7,251 nt of DNA. Source: Clostridia bacterium (GTDB taxonomy: Bacteria; Bacillota; Clostridia; UBA1381). The position numbers and the translations under genes are program-made. Location of the stretch: contig JAFODX010000127.1 of NCBI GenBank assembly GCA_017380475.1, forward strand, positions 1 to 7,251, read 5' to 3'. Under the pieces are notes generated by a model. It saw only the letters and a list, made by a program, of their open reading frames with translations. It was not told the origin of the DNA and made no database searches. The first letter of the stretch is position 1. Each line of letters begins with the position of its first letter. Shown piece by piece: positions 1 through 6,289 of the stretch.

Positions 1-1032
1 ATCCTGAGCACTCTTCTTTGACTTATACTGTCTGCGGTGTACATTCTCACTGCCGTAAGCTTCTTTCAGAAACGCATTAGCCTCAAACAATGCATCGTCT
101 GCTATTCTTAATGAATCGGTACGCATATATGTTATAAGACCGACCGTGCCAAGCTTTCCGCCAAGATTTATACCTTCATAAAGAGTCTGTGCAATCTGCA
201 TTGTACGGCTTGCCTGATACGAAAGCTTTCTTGATGCATCCTGCTGAAGTGTACTTGTAGTAAACGGCGGTTGAGGATTTCGCTTTTTAATTGTTTCCTT
301 AACCCACTCAACATTAAATTTCGCATCTTTTATATCGGACACAACTGCCGAAGCCTCGTCGTTTGTTTTGAGTCCCTTTTCCTTGTCCTTCTCGCCGTAA
401 TAGCTTGCAGTAAAGGTCTTTGCACTGTCCTTTTTCTTAAGTGTTACATCAATTGTATGATACTCCTCAGGTACAAAGTTTAAAATATCCTCTTCCCTGT
501 CACAGATAAGACGTGTTGCAACAGACTGAACACGGCCCGCCGAAAGCCCACGCTTTACCTTTTCCCACAGAATCGGACTTATTTTATAACCCACGATTCT
601 GTCAAGAATACGTCGTGCCTGCTGTGCATCGACAAGATTCATATCAATTGCACGCGGATTTTTTATAGCTTCCTTTACAGCTGTTTTTGTTATCTCGTTA
701 AAGGTTACTCTGCATTTTGATTTCGGGTCTATGTCAAGAGCACTGGCAAGATGCCAGCTTATCGCCTCTCCCTCACGGTCAGGGTCGGTTGCAAGCAACA
801 CTTCATCAGCTTTTTTTGCTTCTCTTTTAAGTGTTGTGAGTAAATCGCCCTTACCTCTGATAGTGATATATTTAGGCTCAAAGTCATTGTCTATATCAAC
901 ACCCAGATTACTCTTGGGCAGGTCAATAACATGTCCCATTGATGCCATAACAGTGTAGTTTTTGCCCAAATATTTCTGTATTGTACCTGCCTTTGCAGGT
1001 GACTCAACTATAAGTAGTATATTCTTTGACAT
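1..1032 (-). CDS. topA: DNA topoisomerase I (type IA), N-terminal 344 residues, 3' end beyond the window
   Basis: The frame is open from the ATG at 1032 to the left edge with no stop, giving exactly 344 codons of a protein usually near 700 residues in this family. Translated by eye, it opens with the TOPRIM domain: VESPAK (9-14), LLATDPDREGEA (79-90) with the metal-binding Asp83, Asp85 and Glu87. It continues through QQARRILDRIVGY, the SAGRVQS motif (164-170), and the active-site segment GLITYMRTDS (298-307). Tyr302 is the nucleophile that forms the 5'-phosphotyrosine link. The enzyme relaxes negatively supercoiled DNA in the nucleoid. GGAGG at 1038-1042 lies 5 nt before the ATG, which fixes the start. 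The dprA stop is only 11 nt upstream, so topA is the third gene of the operon. The missing part should hold the rest of the core and the C-terminal zinc-ribbon domains. Identity is certain. Confidence 0.97.
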   Translation of the reverse strand, partial: MSKNILLIVESPAKAGTIQKYLGKNYTVMASMGHVIDLPKSNLGVDIDNDFEPKYITIRGKGDLLTTLKREAKKADEVLLATDPDREGEAISWHLASALDIDPKSKCRVTFNEITKTAVKEAIKNPRAIDMNLVDAQQARRILDRIVGYKISPILWEKVKRGLSAGRVQSVATRLICDREEDILNFVPEEYHTIDVTLKKKDSAKTFTASYYGEKDKEKGLKTNDEASAVVSDIKDAKFNVEWVKETIKKRNPQPPFTTSTLQQDASRKLSYQASRTMQIAQTLYEGINLGGKLGTVGLITYMRTDSLRIADDALFEANAFLKEAYGSENVHRRQYKSKKSAQD

Positions 1033-1043
1033 ATTTTCCTCCA

Positions 1044-2159
1044 TCAATTTAATTCATATATATTACCGTTAAGCTTTGTGACTATCCCCTGCAGTTCAAG
1101 CATCACCAGCTCAGAGTTTATCTCAAAGCTTGCAACACCCGTTATGCGTGAGATTTCGTCAATATGTAACGGTTCATTATTCAGTTCTTTAACTATCCTT
1201 ATCTGCAAATCGTTTAATGCAGATAAATCAAGGTCTTTCAGCTTGTCACGCTGTTTTTCTTCTGTCTGTTTTTCAGACAGAGGTATAATTTCAAGATACG
1301 GATATTCGCTTATTATATCGTTCGCTGTTATTACAGGTTTTGCACCCTGCTTTATCAGTCTGTTTGACCCGACAGATGTTTCATTAAAAATATCTGCAGG
1401 TACGGCGTATAAATCACGACCGTTTTCAACGGCATAAGATGCAGTTATCAGAGCACCGCTTTTCTCAGGTGCCTGCGTTACGAGTATGCCGTACGAAAGA
1501 CCTGCCATTATTCTGTTACGTCTTGGGAAGTTTTCACGAAGCGGTCTTGTTCCGGGCGGATACTCCGTCATTATAACACCGTTTCTGCGTATCATCTCAA
1601 AAAGTTCTGCGTGCTCCGGCGGATAGATTACATCAATTCCGCTACCTAGTACCGCAACGGTTTTGCCGCCGCATTTTATTGCTGTTATTCCTGCAATCGA
1701 ATCAATACCCCGTGCCATACCGCTAACCACGGTTGCGCCCGATAGTGCAAGCTCTCTTGCAAGCTGTTCAGTTACACGCCTGCCGTATTCATCATGTAAA
1801 CGTGTACCTACAATTGTGACCGTGAGCAGTTTCTCCCACGCTATACGCTCACCCATACAGTAAAGCACATACGGCGGGTCGTATATGTTTCTTAAAAGCG
1901 ACGGATAGTCCTCATCCTCTATTGTGAGAATATAACCGCCCATTTTCCCGATTTTAAGCTTTACATTATTGGCTTCATCAAGCGACTTGTCCATAAGTGC
2001 CTTAAATGCCTTATCCGACAAGTTATGGATACCGTCCATATCGGTTGCTTTATACACATTCTTCGCATTACCGTACTTTTCAAGTACTGCGATGCGTTCT
2101 CTCGGTTTTATATCACTCTTCAGGGTAAACCATAGCCAGTAGATTGCATTTTCACTCAT
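1044..2159 (-). CDS. dprA: DNA-processing protein DprA (Smf)
   Basis: A 371-residue protein of normal length for DprA, which binds incoming single-stranded DNA in the cytoplasm and loads RecA during transformation; it is also widely kept in bacteria not known to be competent. Domains in order: an N-terminal helical SAM/HhH-like region (about 1-70); a linker with YPSLLRNIYDPPYVLY (85-100); the Rossmann-fold DprA core (about 110-315); and a C-terminal winged helix (about 315-371). Core motifs seen are VTIVGTR (114-120), VVSGMARGIDS (144-154), FPRRNRIMAGLS (211-222), SGALITASYA (234-243) and GSNRLIKQGA (264-273). The start ATG overlaps the stop of the upstream methyltransferase gene as ATGA, and an AAGGGGGG stretch (2167-2174) sits 7 nt upstream, so translation is probably coupled. 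The dprA-topA order is common in Firmicutes. No broken motif is seen. Confidence 0.96.
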   Translation of the reverse strand: MSENAIYWLWFTLKSDIKPRERIAVLEKYGNAKNVYKATDMDGIHNLSDKAFKALMDKSLDEANNVKLKIGKMGGYILTIEDEDYPSLLRNIYDPPYVLYCMGERIAWEKLLTVTIVGTRLHDEYGRRVTEQLARELALSGATVVSGMARGIDSIAGITAIKCGGKTVAVLGSGIDVIYPPEHAELFEMIRRNGVIMTEYPPGTRPLRENFPRRNRIMAGLSYGILVTQAPEKSGALITASYAVENGRDLYAVPADIFNETSVGSNRLIKQGAKPVITANDIISEYPYLEIIPLSEKQTEEKQRDKLKDLDLSALNDLQIRIVKELNNEPLHIDEISRITGVASFEINSELVMLELQGIVTKLNGNIYELN

Positions 2160-2926
2160 CCTGCAACCCCCCTTCGCTGACGTTGTGCTTCATACATCAA
2201 TACTGAAGCTGCTACACCAACATTAAGAGATTCCGCTTTGCCGTATATCGGTATAATTATATGCTCTGACGCTTTTAATATGTCATCCGATACGCCGTTA
2301 GCTTCGTTTCCTACTATTATAATTGTCGGATTTGTGAAATCTGTCTGTGTATAATCAGTACTGTCTTCGCAGAGTGCACCGCACACAAGCTGAAAACCTT
2401 TTCCTTTTAACTCAAATAATGAGTTATATTCAAAACCCGTCACAATATCAATATTAAAAAATGAACCCATACTTGACCTTACGGTTTTAGGGCTGTATGC
2501 ATCAGCACATCCGGGTGAAAGTAAAACTCCGCCCATCCCTGCAGCGTCTGCTGTTCTTATGATTGTGCCGAGATTTCCGGGGTCACTGACATTATCGCAA
2601 TAAACATAAAGCTTTTCCGTATCAGAGATAAAGTCTGTATCTTTCTTTTCAATTACCGCCATTATTCCCTGCGGTGTTTTTGTATCACAAAGTCCGTCAA
2701 ACAAATCGTCACGGACAATAACTGTTTCTGCATTATACTGTGCGTTTTGGGCAAAGCTTTCACTCATCGCAACAAGGCGCACAACATAGGCTGAGGCAAC
2801 AGCATCGTCAACCGATTTTTTGCCTTCAACCGTGAACACGCCTTCTCTATCCCTTATTTTTTTCTGAATAAGAGATTTTATATACTTGTATTTTTTATTT
2901 TTAGTTGTTGCGATTATCTCCGACAT
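2156..2926 (-). CDS. TrmH/SpoU-family RNA 2'-O-ribose methyltransferase
   Basis: A 256-residue SPOUT-superfamily enzyme expected to transfer a methyl group from S-adenosylmethionine to a ribose 2'-OH in rRNA or tRNA. The N-terminal part (about 1-95) resembles the small substrate-binding domain of RlmB/TrmH-type proteins (KYIKSL, VFTVEGKKSVDDA). The C-terminal SpoU domain has all three signature motifs: NVSDPGNLGTIIRTADA (112-128, with the conserved Asn118 and Arg124), IIIVGNEANGVS (202-213, Glu208), and IPIYGKAESLNVGVAA (225-240), which builds the knotted cofactor site. SPKTVRSSMGSFF (145-157) is also typical. The exact substrate (23S rRNA position, as in RlmB or TsnR, or a tRNA) cannot be read from the sequence, so no symbol is given. 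AGGGA at 2933-2937 lies 6 nt before the ATG, and a promoter lies just upstream. It is the first gene of the methyltransferase-dprA-topA operon. Confidence 0.93.
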   Translation of the reverse strand: MSEIIATTKNKKYKYIKSLIQKKIRDREGVFTVEGKKSVDDAVASAYVVRLVAMSESFAQNAQYNAETVIVRDDLFDGLCDTKTPQGIMAVIEKKDTDFISDTEKLYVYCDNVSDPGNLGTIIRTADAAGMGGVLLSPGCADAYSPKTVRSSMGSFFNIDIVTGFEYNSLFELKGKGFQLVCGALCEDSTDYTQTDFTNPTIIIVGNEANGVSDDILKASEHIIIPIYGKAESLNVGVAASVLMYEAQRQRRGVAG

Positions 2927-2952
2927 AGCTTTTCCCTTTTACTTTTTTATCT

Positions 2953-2981
2953 ACTATATACCAAAACAAAAAATTTTGCAA
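2953..2981 (-). promoter_or_regulatory. Sigma-A-type promoter for the methyltransferase-dprA-topA operon
   Basis: Read on the minus strand, TTGCAA (2981-2976) and TATAGT (2958-2953) are separated by exactly 17 bp. Transcription would begin near 2946, leaving a leader of about 20 nt before the ATG at 2926. The -35 box begins only 7 nt after the DMT gene's stop codon, so the operon has its own promoter packed into a 62-bp gap. Read-through from the DMT gene may add to it, because no strong terminator separates them. Assigned from consensus match and spacing only. Confidence 0.68.
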
Positions 2982-2988
2982 GTGTTTT

Positions 2989-3921
2989 TTATTTCTGCTT
3001 GTTGTAATTAAGTAAAATTATACCTCCGCTTACAAGGAGTATTGTAAGTATAAGGTTGAGCGGTGTAACATTACTTGACTCCGTAAGCATAATTTCTGAA
3101 AGAATAACGCCCATAACAGGTGTCATAAAGCTGAATATCGAAACTCTTGACACCGGGTTATGCTTTAAGAGTATGCCCCACAATGCATATGCAACAGCTG
3201 AAAGCAAGGCAAGATATGCCATAACACCTGCAGACTGAAGTGACGATATTTTTATGGTGCCGCCGAACACAAGTCCGATAATTATCATAAATATTCCGCC
3301 CATTATAAACTGATATCCGCTTATAATAACGGGGTCTTCGTCTTTTGAAAAAATCTTCATAAGCGATGATGAGAAGCCGTACGCAATCGCCGAGAATAAA
3401 ACAAAGCAATCACCAAGAAGGTTCATCTCAAGCTTGAGTCCTTTAAGGTTAACGAGGATTATACCCGAAAAACCGATCAGGCACGCTACCGTCTTACGAA
3501 TTGTAAGCTTTTCCTGTCTGAATACAAGACACGAAACAAGTATCGTACAAAAAGCAGTTGAACCGCTGATTATTGTACCCTTAACGCCCGATGTATGTGC
3601 AAGTCCTATGTAGAAGAATATATACTGAATAACCGTCTGTACACTTCCTATAAGTGCAACCTTGCCGACGTTTTCACGTTTTGGGTATAAGAACTTGCGT
3701 CTTGCAATGCTGTATATTAAAATAGTAAGAATTCCTGCGAAAGTAAATCTGACACCTGCAAAAAGCATTGTTGACGGCACGTGTTTTTGCGGAATCATAA
3801 GTGCCGAGCCAATCTTTATAAACGGTGTAGCACTGCCCCATAATGCACAACATAAAAGTGCCGCAAACGTCACAAATATCATATTTGAAAATATTTTTGA
3901 ACCTGTTTTTTTATCTGTCAT
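2989..3921 (-). CDS. EamA/DMT-superfamily membrane transporter (10 predicted helices)
   Basis: A 310-residue, strongly hydrophobic protein of the length and layout expected for the drug/metabolite transporter superfamily: two tandem EamA repeats (about 17-158 and 170-306), each with roughly five membrane segments. The first helix carries ALWGSATPFIK (26-36), a typical EamA opening (Trp followed by a small residue and Pro). Repeat two opens GDCFVLFSAIAYGFSSSLMK (170-189). The short basic ends (MTDKK at the start, NYNKQK at the end) suit cytoplasmic termini. It sits in the inner membrane and probably moves a small metabolite or amino acid, but EamA sequences do not reveal the substrate. GGAGG at 3932-3936 lies 10 nt before the ATG. 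It is transcribed divergently from the glycyl-radical enzyme gene, which leaves open a link in substrate or regulation but does not prove one. Confidence 0.9.
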   Translation of the reverse strand: MTDKKTGSKIFSNMIFVTFAALLCCALWGSATPFIKIGSALMIPQKHVPSTMLFAGVRFTFAGILTILIYSIARRKFLYPKRENVGKVALIGSVQTVIQYIFFYIGLAHTSGVKGTIISGSTAFCTILVSCLVFRQEKLTIRKTVACLIGFSGIILVNLKGLKLEMNLLGDCFVLFSAIAYGFSSSLMKIFSKDEDPVIISGYQFIMGGIFMIIIGLVFGGTIKISSLQSAGVMAYLALLSAVAYALWGILLKHNPVSRVSIFSFMTPVMGVILSEIMLTESSNVTPLNLILTILLVSGGIILLNYNKQK

Positions 3922-3952
3922 TTTTCTTTTTCCTCCACTTCATACGAAAACT

Positions 3953-3981
3953 ATGATAACATATAAATTTTAATTTTTCAA
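3953..3981 (-). promoter_or_regulatory. Extended -10 promoter for the DMT transporter gene
   Basis: On the minus strand, TTGAAA (3981-3976) is followed after 17 bp by TATCAT (3958-3953), and a TG dinucleotide one base before the -10 makes it an extended -10 element. The start of transcription would fall near 3946, with a leader of about 25 nt that includes GGAGG at 3932-3936. It faces away from the promoter of the glycyl-radical enzyme gene, 57 bp apart between the two -35 boxes. Confidence 0.62.
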
Positions 3982-4038
3982 GTATTTTTTTCGTTCGCAT
4001 CCGTTATAAGGGGTCAAAAATATTTTTTATTTATCACA

Positions 4039-4067
4039 TTGACACTTTTTTTGATATATGATATAGT
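4039..4067 (+). promoter_or_regulatory. Near-consensus sigma-A promoter for the glycyl-radical enzyme gene
   Basis: A perfect TTGACA -35 box (4039-4044) and TATAGT -10 box (4062-4067) are 17 bp apart, giving a likely start of transcription near 4074 and a leader of only about 28 nt. The DNA upstream is AT-rich (for example the 12-bp palindrome at 4016-4027) and could act as an UP element. The hexamers TTATCA (4031-4036) and TGATAA (4071-4076) form an inverted pair around the promoter, which could be a repressor site or chance in AT-rich DNA. The leader is too short for a riboswitch. Confidence 0.78.
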
Positions 4068-4087
4068 TATTGATAAGCCAACGACAG

Positions 4088-4094
4088 AAAGGAG
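4088..4094 (+). promoter_or_regulatory. Ribosome binding site fixing the glycyl-radical enzyme start
   Basis: AAAGGAG lies 7 nt before the ATG at 4102. It decides the start. A longer in-frame reading from the TTG at 4039 would begin inside the -35 box and upstream of the likely transcription start, so it is rejected. Confidence 0.88.
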
Positions 4095-4101
4095 TATTTT
4101 T

Positions 4102-4347
4102 ATGGAAAGAATACATAATCTGCGTGAGATTGCTCTCAAAACAGATGTCTGTTTTGATGAGTTCTATTATCATTTTTACAGAGAATTTCTTAACAGCAAG
4201 AACCCAATAAAAGCTGAACGTTATGCAGATGCATATTACACTGCATTCTCCGTGCTTACTCCATCCATTTCAGATGGAGAACTTATCGTGGGAAAATGCG
4301 ACAATATTATGTCTCCGACAGAGAAAACGGAATGGAAAGATAAATAA
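4102..4347 (+). CDS. N-terminal fragment of the glycyl-radical enzyme (81 residues, ends at the premature TAA)
   Basis: The fragment starts at the ATG with the strong AAAGGAG site and reads 81 residues. It matches the start of PFL-superfamily proteins: RIHNLREIAL near the N-terminus, then PIKAERYADAYY (36-47 region), then SDGELIVGKCDNI, corresponding to the family's well-conserved pattern of an acidic turn followed by ELIVG. This segment normally packs helices on the outside of the ten-stranded barrel; it carries neither the active-site cysteine nor the radical glycine. Alone it would have no catalytic function. It ends EWKDK before the TAA, in the region where relatives continue without interruption. 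If the stop is a sequencing error, this is simply the front of one full gene. Confidence 0.72.
   Translation: MERIHNLREIALKTDVCFDEFYYHFYREFLNSKNPIKAERYADAYYTAFSVLTPSISDGELIVGKCDNIMSPTEKTEWKDK
4345..4347 (+). other. Premature in-frame TAA codon inside the glycyl-radical enzyme gene
   Basis: The reading is AAA-TAA-TAC-GCT, in the same frame as both flanking coding parts. One base change (for example to AAA, CAA, GAA, TAC or TAT) would restore an unbroken frame. There is no nearby homopolymer run that would suggest an indel. Confidence 0.85.
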
Positions 4348-4401
4348 TACGCTTCTGCCCTATATGAAGAAGAACTTTCAGGTGCGGGTCAGGATTCGCA
4401 T

Positions 4402-6195
4402 ATGAGTATTGATTATGAGCTTGTTTTAAACTGCGGTCTTAACGGAATCATTAAAAAGATAGATGAACATCTTAAAGTTTGCGATAAAAGCAAAGAGATA
4501 TTCTATAAGACAGCAAAAAAGTGTCTTTCAGCCGTAATAAAGCACTCCGAAAATTATGCCGATGAGGCAATAAAACAAGCCGGAATCACAACAGACAAAA
4601 AACGAAAAGCCGAGCTTTTAAAAATTGCAGATGTATGCCGGAATGTACCGCAAAATCCTGCAAGGAATTTTTATGAGGCTGTGCAGTCAGTAAGCTTCAT
4701 ATCATACTGCCTTACAATGAATCCACTGAGATTAAGCAGAAAGCAACAGTTCCAGCTCGGTCACCCCGACAGGTATCTTTTGCCTTTCTATCTGAAAGAT
4801 ATTTCTGACGGTGCAATAACCAGAGAATACGCTCAACTATTGCTTGACTGCCTTGGATTACAGATAAATATGCGTGTTCCGAACGGACTCTCATGCGGTT
4901 ATATGGTCGGCGGACGTGATGCTGATAACAAAATCGTCCAGAACGAGCTTACCGATATGTGTATGCAGGTGGTTTCCGATATACGTCTTGTATACCCCGC
5001 TGTAGGATTGTGCCACACCGCAGGAATGGATGAAAAATATTTAAAGAAAGCGTGTGAAATACTTTCATACGGTTGTTCACATCCTGCAATTTTTAATGAT
5101 GATATTATAACAAAAGGACTTATCAGCTACGGTGTGCCGGAAAATGAAGCACGCAACTATATCCACAGCACCTGTGTTGAAATAACGCCTGTTGCCTCAT
5201 CAAATGTATGGGTGGCAAGTCTGTACACGAATATGGTACAGTTGCTTCTGGACTGTCTTGACAGAGAATATGAAAACCTGAATGAATTGTTGGATTCACT
5301 TTTCAAAAAGCTTGACAATATCATAAAGAAAAATTTCGAAGCCGAAAACGAAACACGAAAGATTCGAGAAAAGCACTCTGTTAACCCTCTGCTTTCCTGT
5401 CTTGTAAACGATTGTCTGGATCGTGGTCTTGACATAGAACAGGGCGGTGCTAAATACAACTGGATAATGCCAAGCTTTGTTGGAATGGCAAATCTTGTTG
5501 ATTCGCTATTTGCATTAGATGAGGTCATATTCAAAAACAAGGAATTTACCATAAGTGAATTCAAGTCAATCCTTGACAGCAATTTTGACGGTTATGAAGG
5601 CTTAAGATTAAGACTTCTTAATACGCTCCCGAAATACGGTAACGATATCGACGAAATTGACCAATACTTCGAGAAAATAACACAGCATATAATAAGCGAA
5701 TGCAGAAAATATACCTGTATGCACTCAAACGGAAGACTTATTCCCAGTGTTTTCTGCTGGGTAATGCACGAGGATTTCGGTCGTGTTACCGGTGCAACGC
5801 CGGACGGAAGAAAATCAGGTTTTCCGCTTGGCGACGGTTCGGGGCCTTGTCAGGGACGTGAAATGAACGGACCGACCGCATCAATCCTGTCATCCACAAA
5901 ATGGAAACATCAGGAGTTTATCGGCGGTGTTGCGGTTAATATGAAATTTTCAAAGCAGTCTCTCGGTGAGAATTCCGTTGATACAATGGCAAGTCTTATA
6001 AAAACTTATCTTTCGCGTGGCGGCTTTGAAATACAGATAAATGTCGTTGACAAAACAACGCTTGAAGATGCAGTTATTAACCCGGATAACTACCGTGACC
6101 TTGTCGTTCGTATAGGCGGTTACAGTGACTATTTCGTAAAGCTGTCAGTCGAGATGCAACAAGAGGTCATCCTGCGTACAGAACACACCATTTAA
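4402..6195 (+). CDS. Glycyl-radical enzyme, catalytic part (dehydratase/decarboxylase-like, substrate unknown)
   Basis: A 597-residue open frame with the PFL-like barrel and C-terminal radical domain. Features in order: FNDDIITKGLISYGVP just before the active-site loop; HSTCVEITP, with the thiyl cysteine at Cys258 and the adjacent Glu260; ATPDGRKSGFPLGDGSGP and NGPTASI, typical of the C-terminal domain; and VVRIGGYSDYF, with the radical glycine at Gly573, 24 residues from the end as in the family. Cys-Val-Glu is the arrangement of glycyl-radical dehydratases, C-N/C-S lyases and decarboxylases; true pyruvate formate-lyase has two adjacent cysteines, missing here. The family reaction starts from a glycyl radical made by a radical-SAM activase, and none is encoded nearby. 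The ATG is the Met of the QDSHM stretch and has only a weak CAGG 8 nt upstream, so independent initiation is doubtful. The substrate cannot be assigned. Confidence 0.88.
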   Translation: MSIDYELVLNCGLNGIIKKIDEHLKVCDKSKEIFYKTAKKCLSAVIKHSENYADEAIKQAGITTDKKRKAELLKIADVCRNVPQNPARNFYEAVQSVSFISYCLTMNPLRLSRKQQFQLGHPDRYLLPFYLKDISDGAITREYAQLLLDCLGLQINMRVPNGLSCGYMVGGRDADNKIVQNELTDMCMQVVSDIRLVYPAVGLCHTAGMDEKYLKKACEILSYGCSHPAIFNDDIITKGLISYGVPENEARNYIHSTCVEITPVASSNVWVASLYTNMVQLLLDCLDREYENLNELLDSLFKKLDNIIKKNFEAENETRKIREKHSVNPLLSCLVNDCLDRGLDIEQGGAKYNWIMPSFVGMANLVDSLFALDEVIFKNKEFTISEFKSILDSNFDGYEGLRLRLLNTLPKYGNDIDEIDQYFEKITQHIISECRKYTCMHSNGRLIPSVFCWVMHEDFGRVTGATPDGRKSGFPLGDGSGPCQGREMNGPTASILSSTKWKHQEFIGGVAVNMKFSKQSLGENSVDTMASLIKTYLSRGGFEIQINVVDKTTLEDAVINPDNYRDLVVRIGGYSDYFVKLSVEMQQEVILRTEHTI

Positions 6196-6223
6196 AGAAA
6201 TCGCTTCGGCGATTTCTTTTTTT
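6194..6223 (+). terminator. Rho-independent terminator after the glycyl-radical enzyme gene
   Basis: A perfect 11-bp stem, AAAGAAATCGC (6194-6204) with GCGATTTCTTT (6209-6219), is closed by a C(TTCG)G tetraloop and followed by a T run to 6223. The left arm overlaps the last two bases of the stop codon (6193-6195). On the other strand the T tract is too short for good bidirectional use. It separates this transcription unit from the metal transporter. Confidence 0.94.
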
Positions 6224-6289
6224 ATATAATCACAGTTTATGAGCTGTATGAGTAGTATAACTATAGCAAAAAAAATACAGGATGTGATT

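Larger units (their letters stand above)
4102..6195 (+). pseudogene. Glycyl-radical enzyme (PFL superfamily) gene interrupted by one in-frame TAA
   Basis: From the ATG at 4102 to the TAA at 6193-6195 there are 698 codons in one frame, with a single internal stop at codon 82 (4345-4347). No frame change is needed. The 18 codons between the stop and the next ATG read YASALYEEELSGAGQDSH, which joins the two halves as family members do: the GAGQDSH stretch followed by MSIDYE and NGIIKKID is typical of the N-terminal region of glycyl-radical enzymes. Without the stop the product would be about 697 residues, shorter than the usual 750-850 of the family. Everything after the stop is intact to the radical loop, so the lesion is recent, a sequencing error, or recoded. 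The four-base context TAAT favours efficient termination, and TAA is the normal stop of this frame and of the DMT gene, so recoding is the least likely choice. Confidence 0.8.

Noticed and set aside
271..958. Plus-strand open frames at 271-483 and 731-958
   Set aside because: They are antisense to topA, whose minus-strand translation is continuous with clear TOPRIM and active-site motifs; no ribosome binding site or family resemblance.
1078..1863. Plus-strand open frames at 1078-1437 and 1663-1863
   Set aside because: Antisense shadows of dprA, which has complete motifs on the minus strand.
2970..2991. Hairpin terminator after the DMT gene
   Set aside because: Only a weak A/T-rich pairing (CAAAA with TTTTG) is present, without a GC stem, and it overlaps the -35 box of the next promoter.
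3056..3973. Plus-strand open frames (3056-3238, 3662-3973) and a minus-strand frame at 3158-3409
   Set aside because: All lie in other frames of the DMT transporter gene, and the membrane-protein reading is clearly the real one.
4039..4101. N-terminal extension of the glycyl-radical enzyme from TTG at 4039
   Set aside because: The TTG is the first half of the -35 box TTGACA, upstream of the likely transcript start; ATG 4102 has a strong ribosome binding site.
4223..4405. Plus-strand frame at 4223-4405 as evidence for a frameshift across the break
   Set aside because: Its translation has no resemblance to glycyl-radical enzymes; family-like sequence continues in the original frame on both sides of the TAA, so the break is a nonsense codon and not a frameshift.
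4712..5582. Minus-strand frames at 4712-4894 and 5157-5582
   Set aside because: Antisense to the conserved catalytic region of the glycyl-radical enzyme, with no start signals and no recognisable protein features.
4402..6195. Identification as pyruvate formate-lyase (pflB)
   Set aside because: The adjacent Cys-Cys pair of PFL is absent; the loop reads Thr-Cys-Val-Glu, as in dehydratase/decarboxylase-type members.
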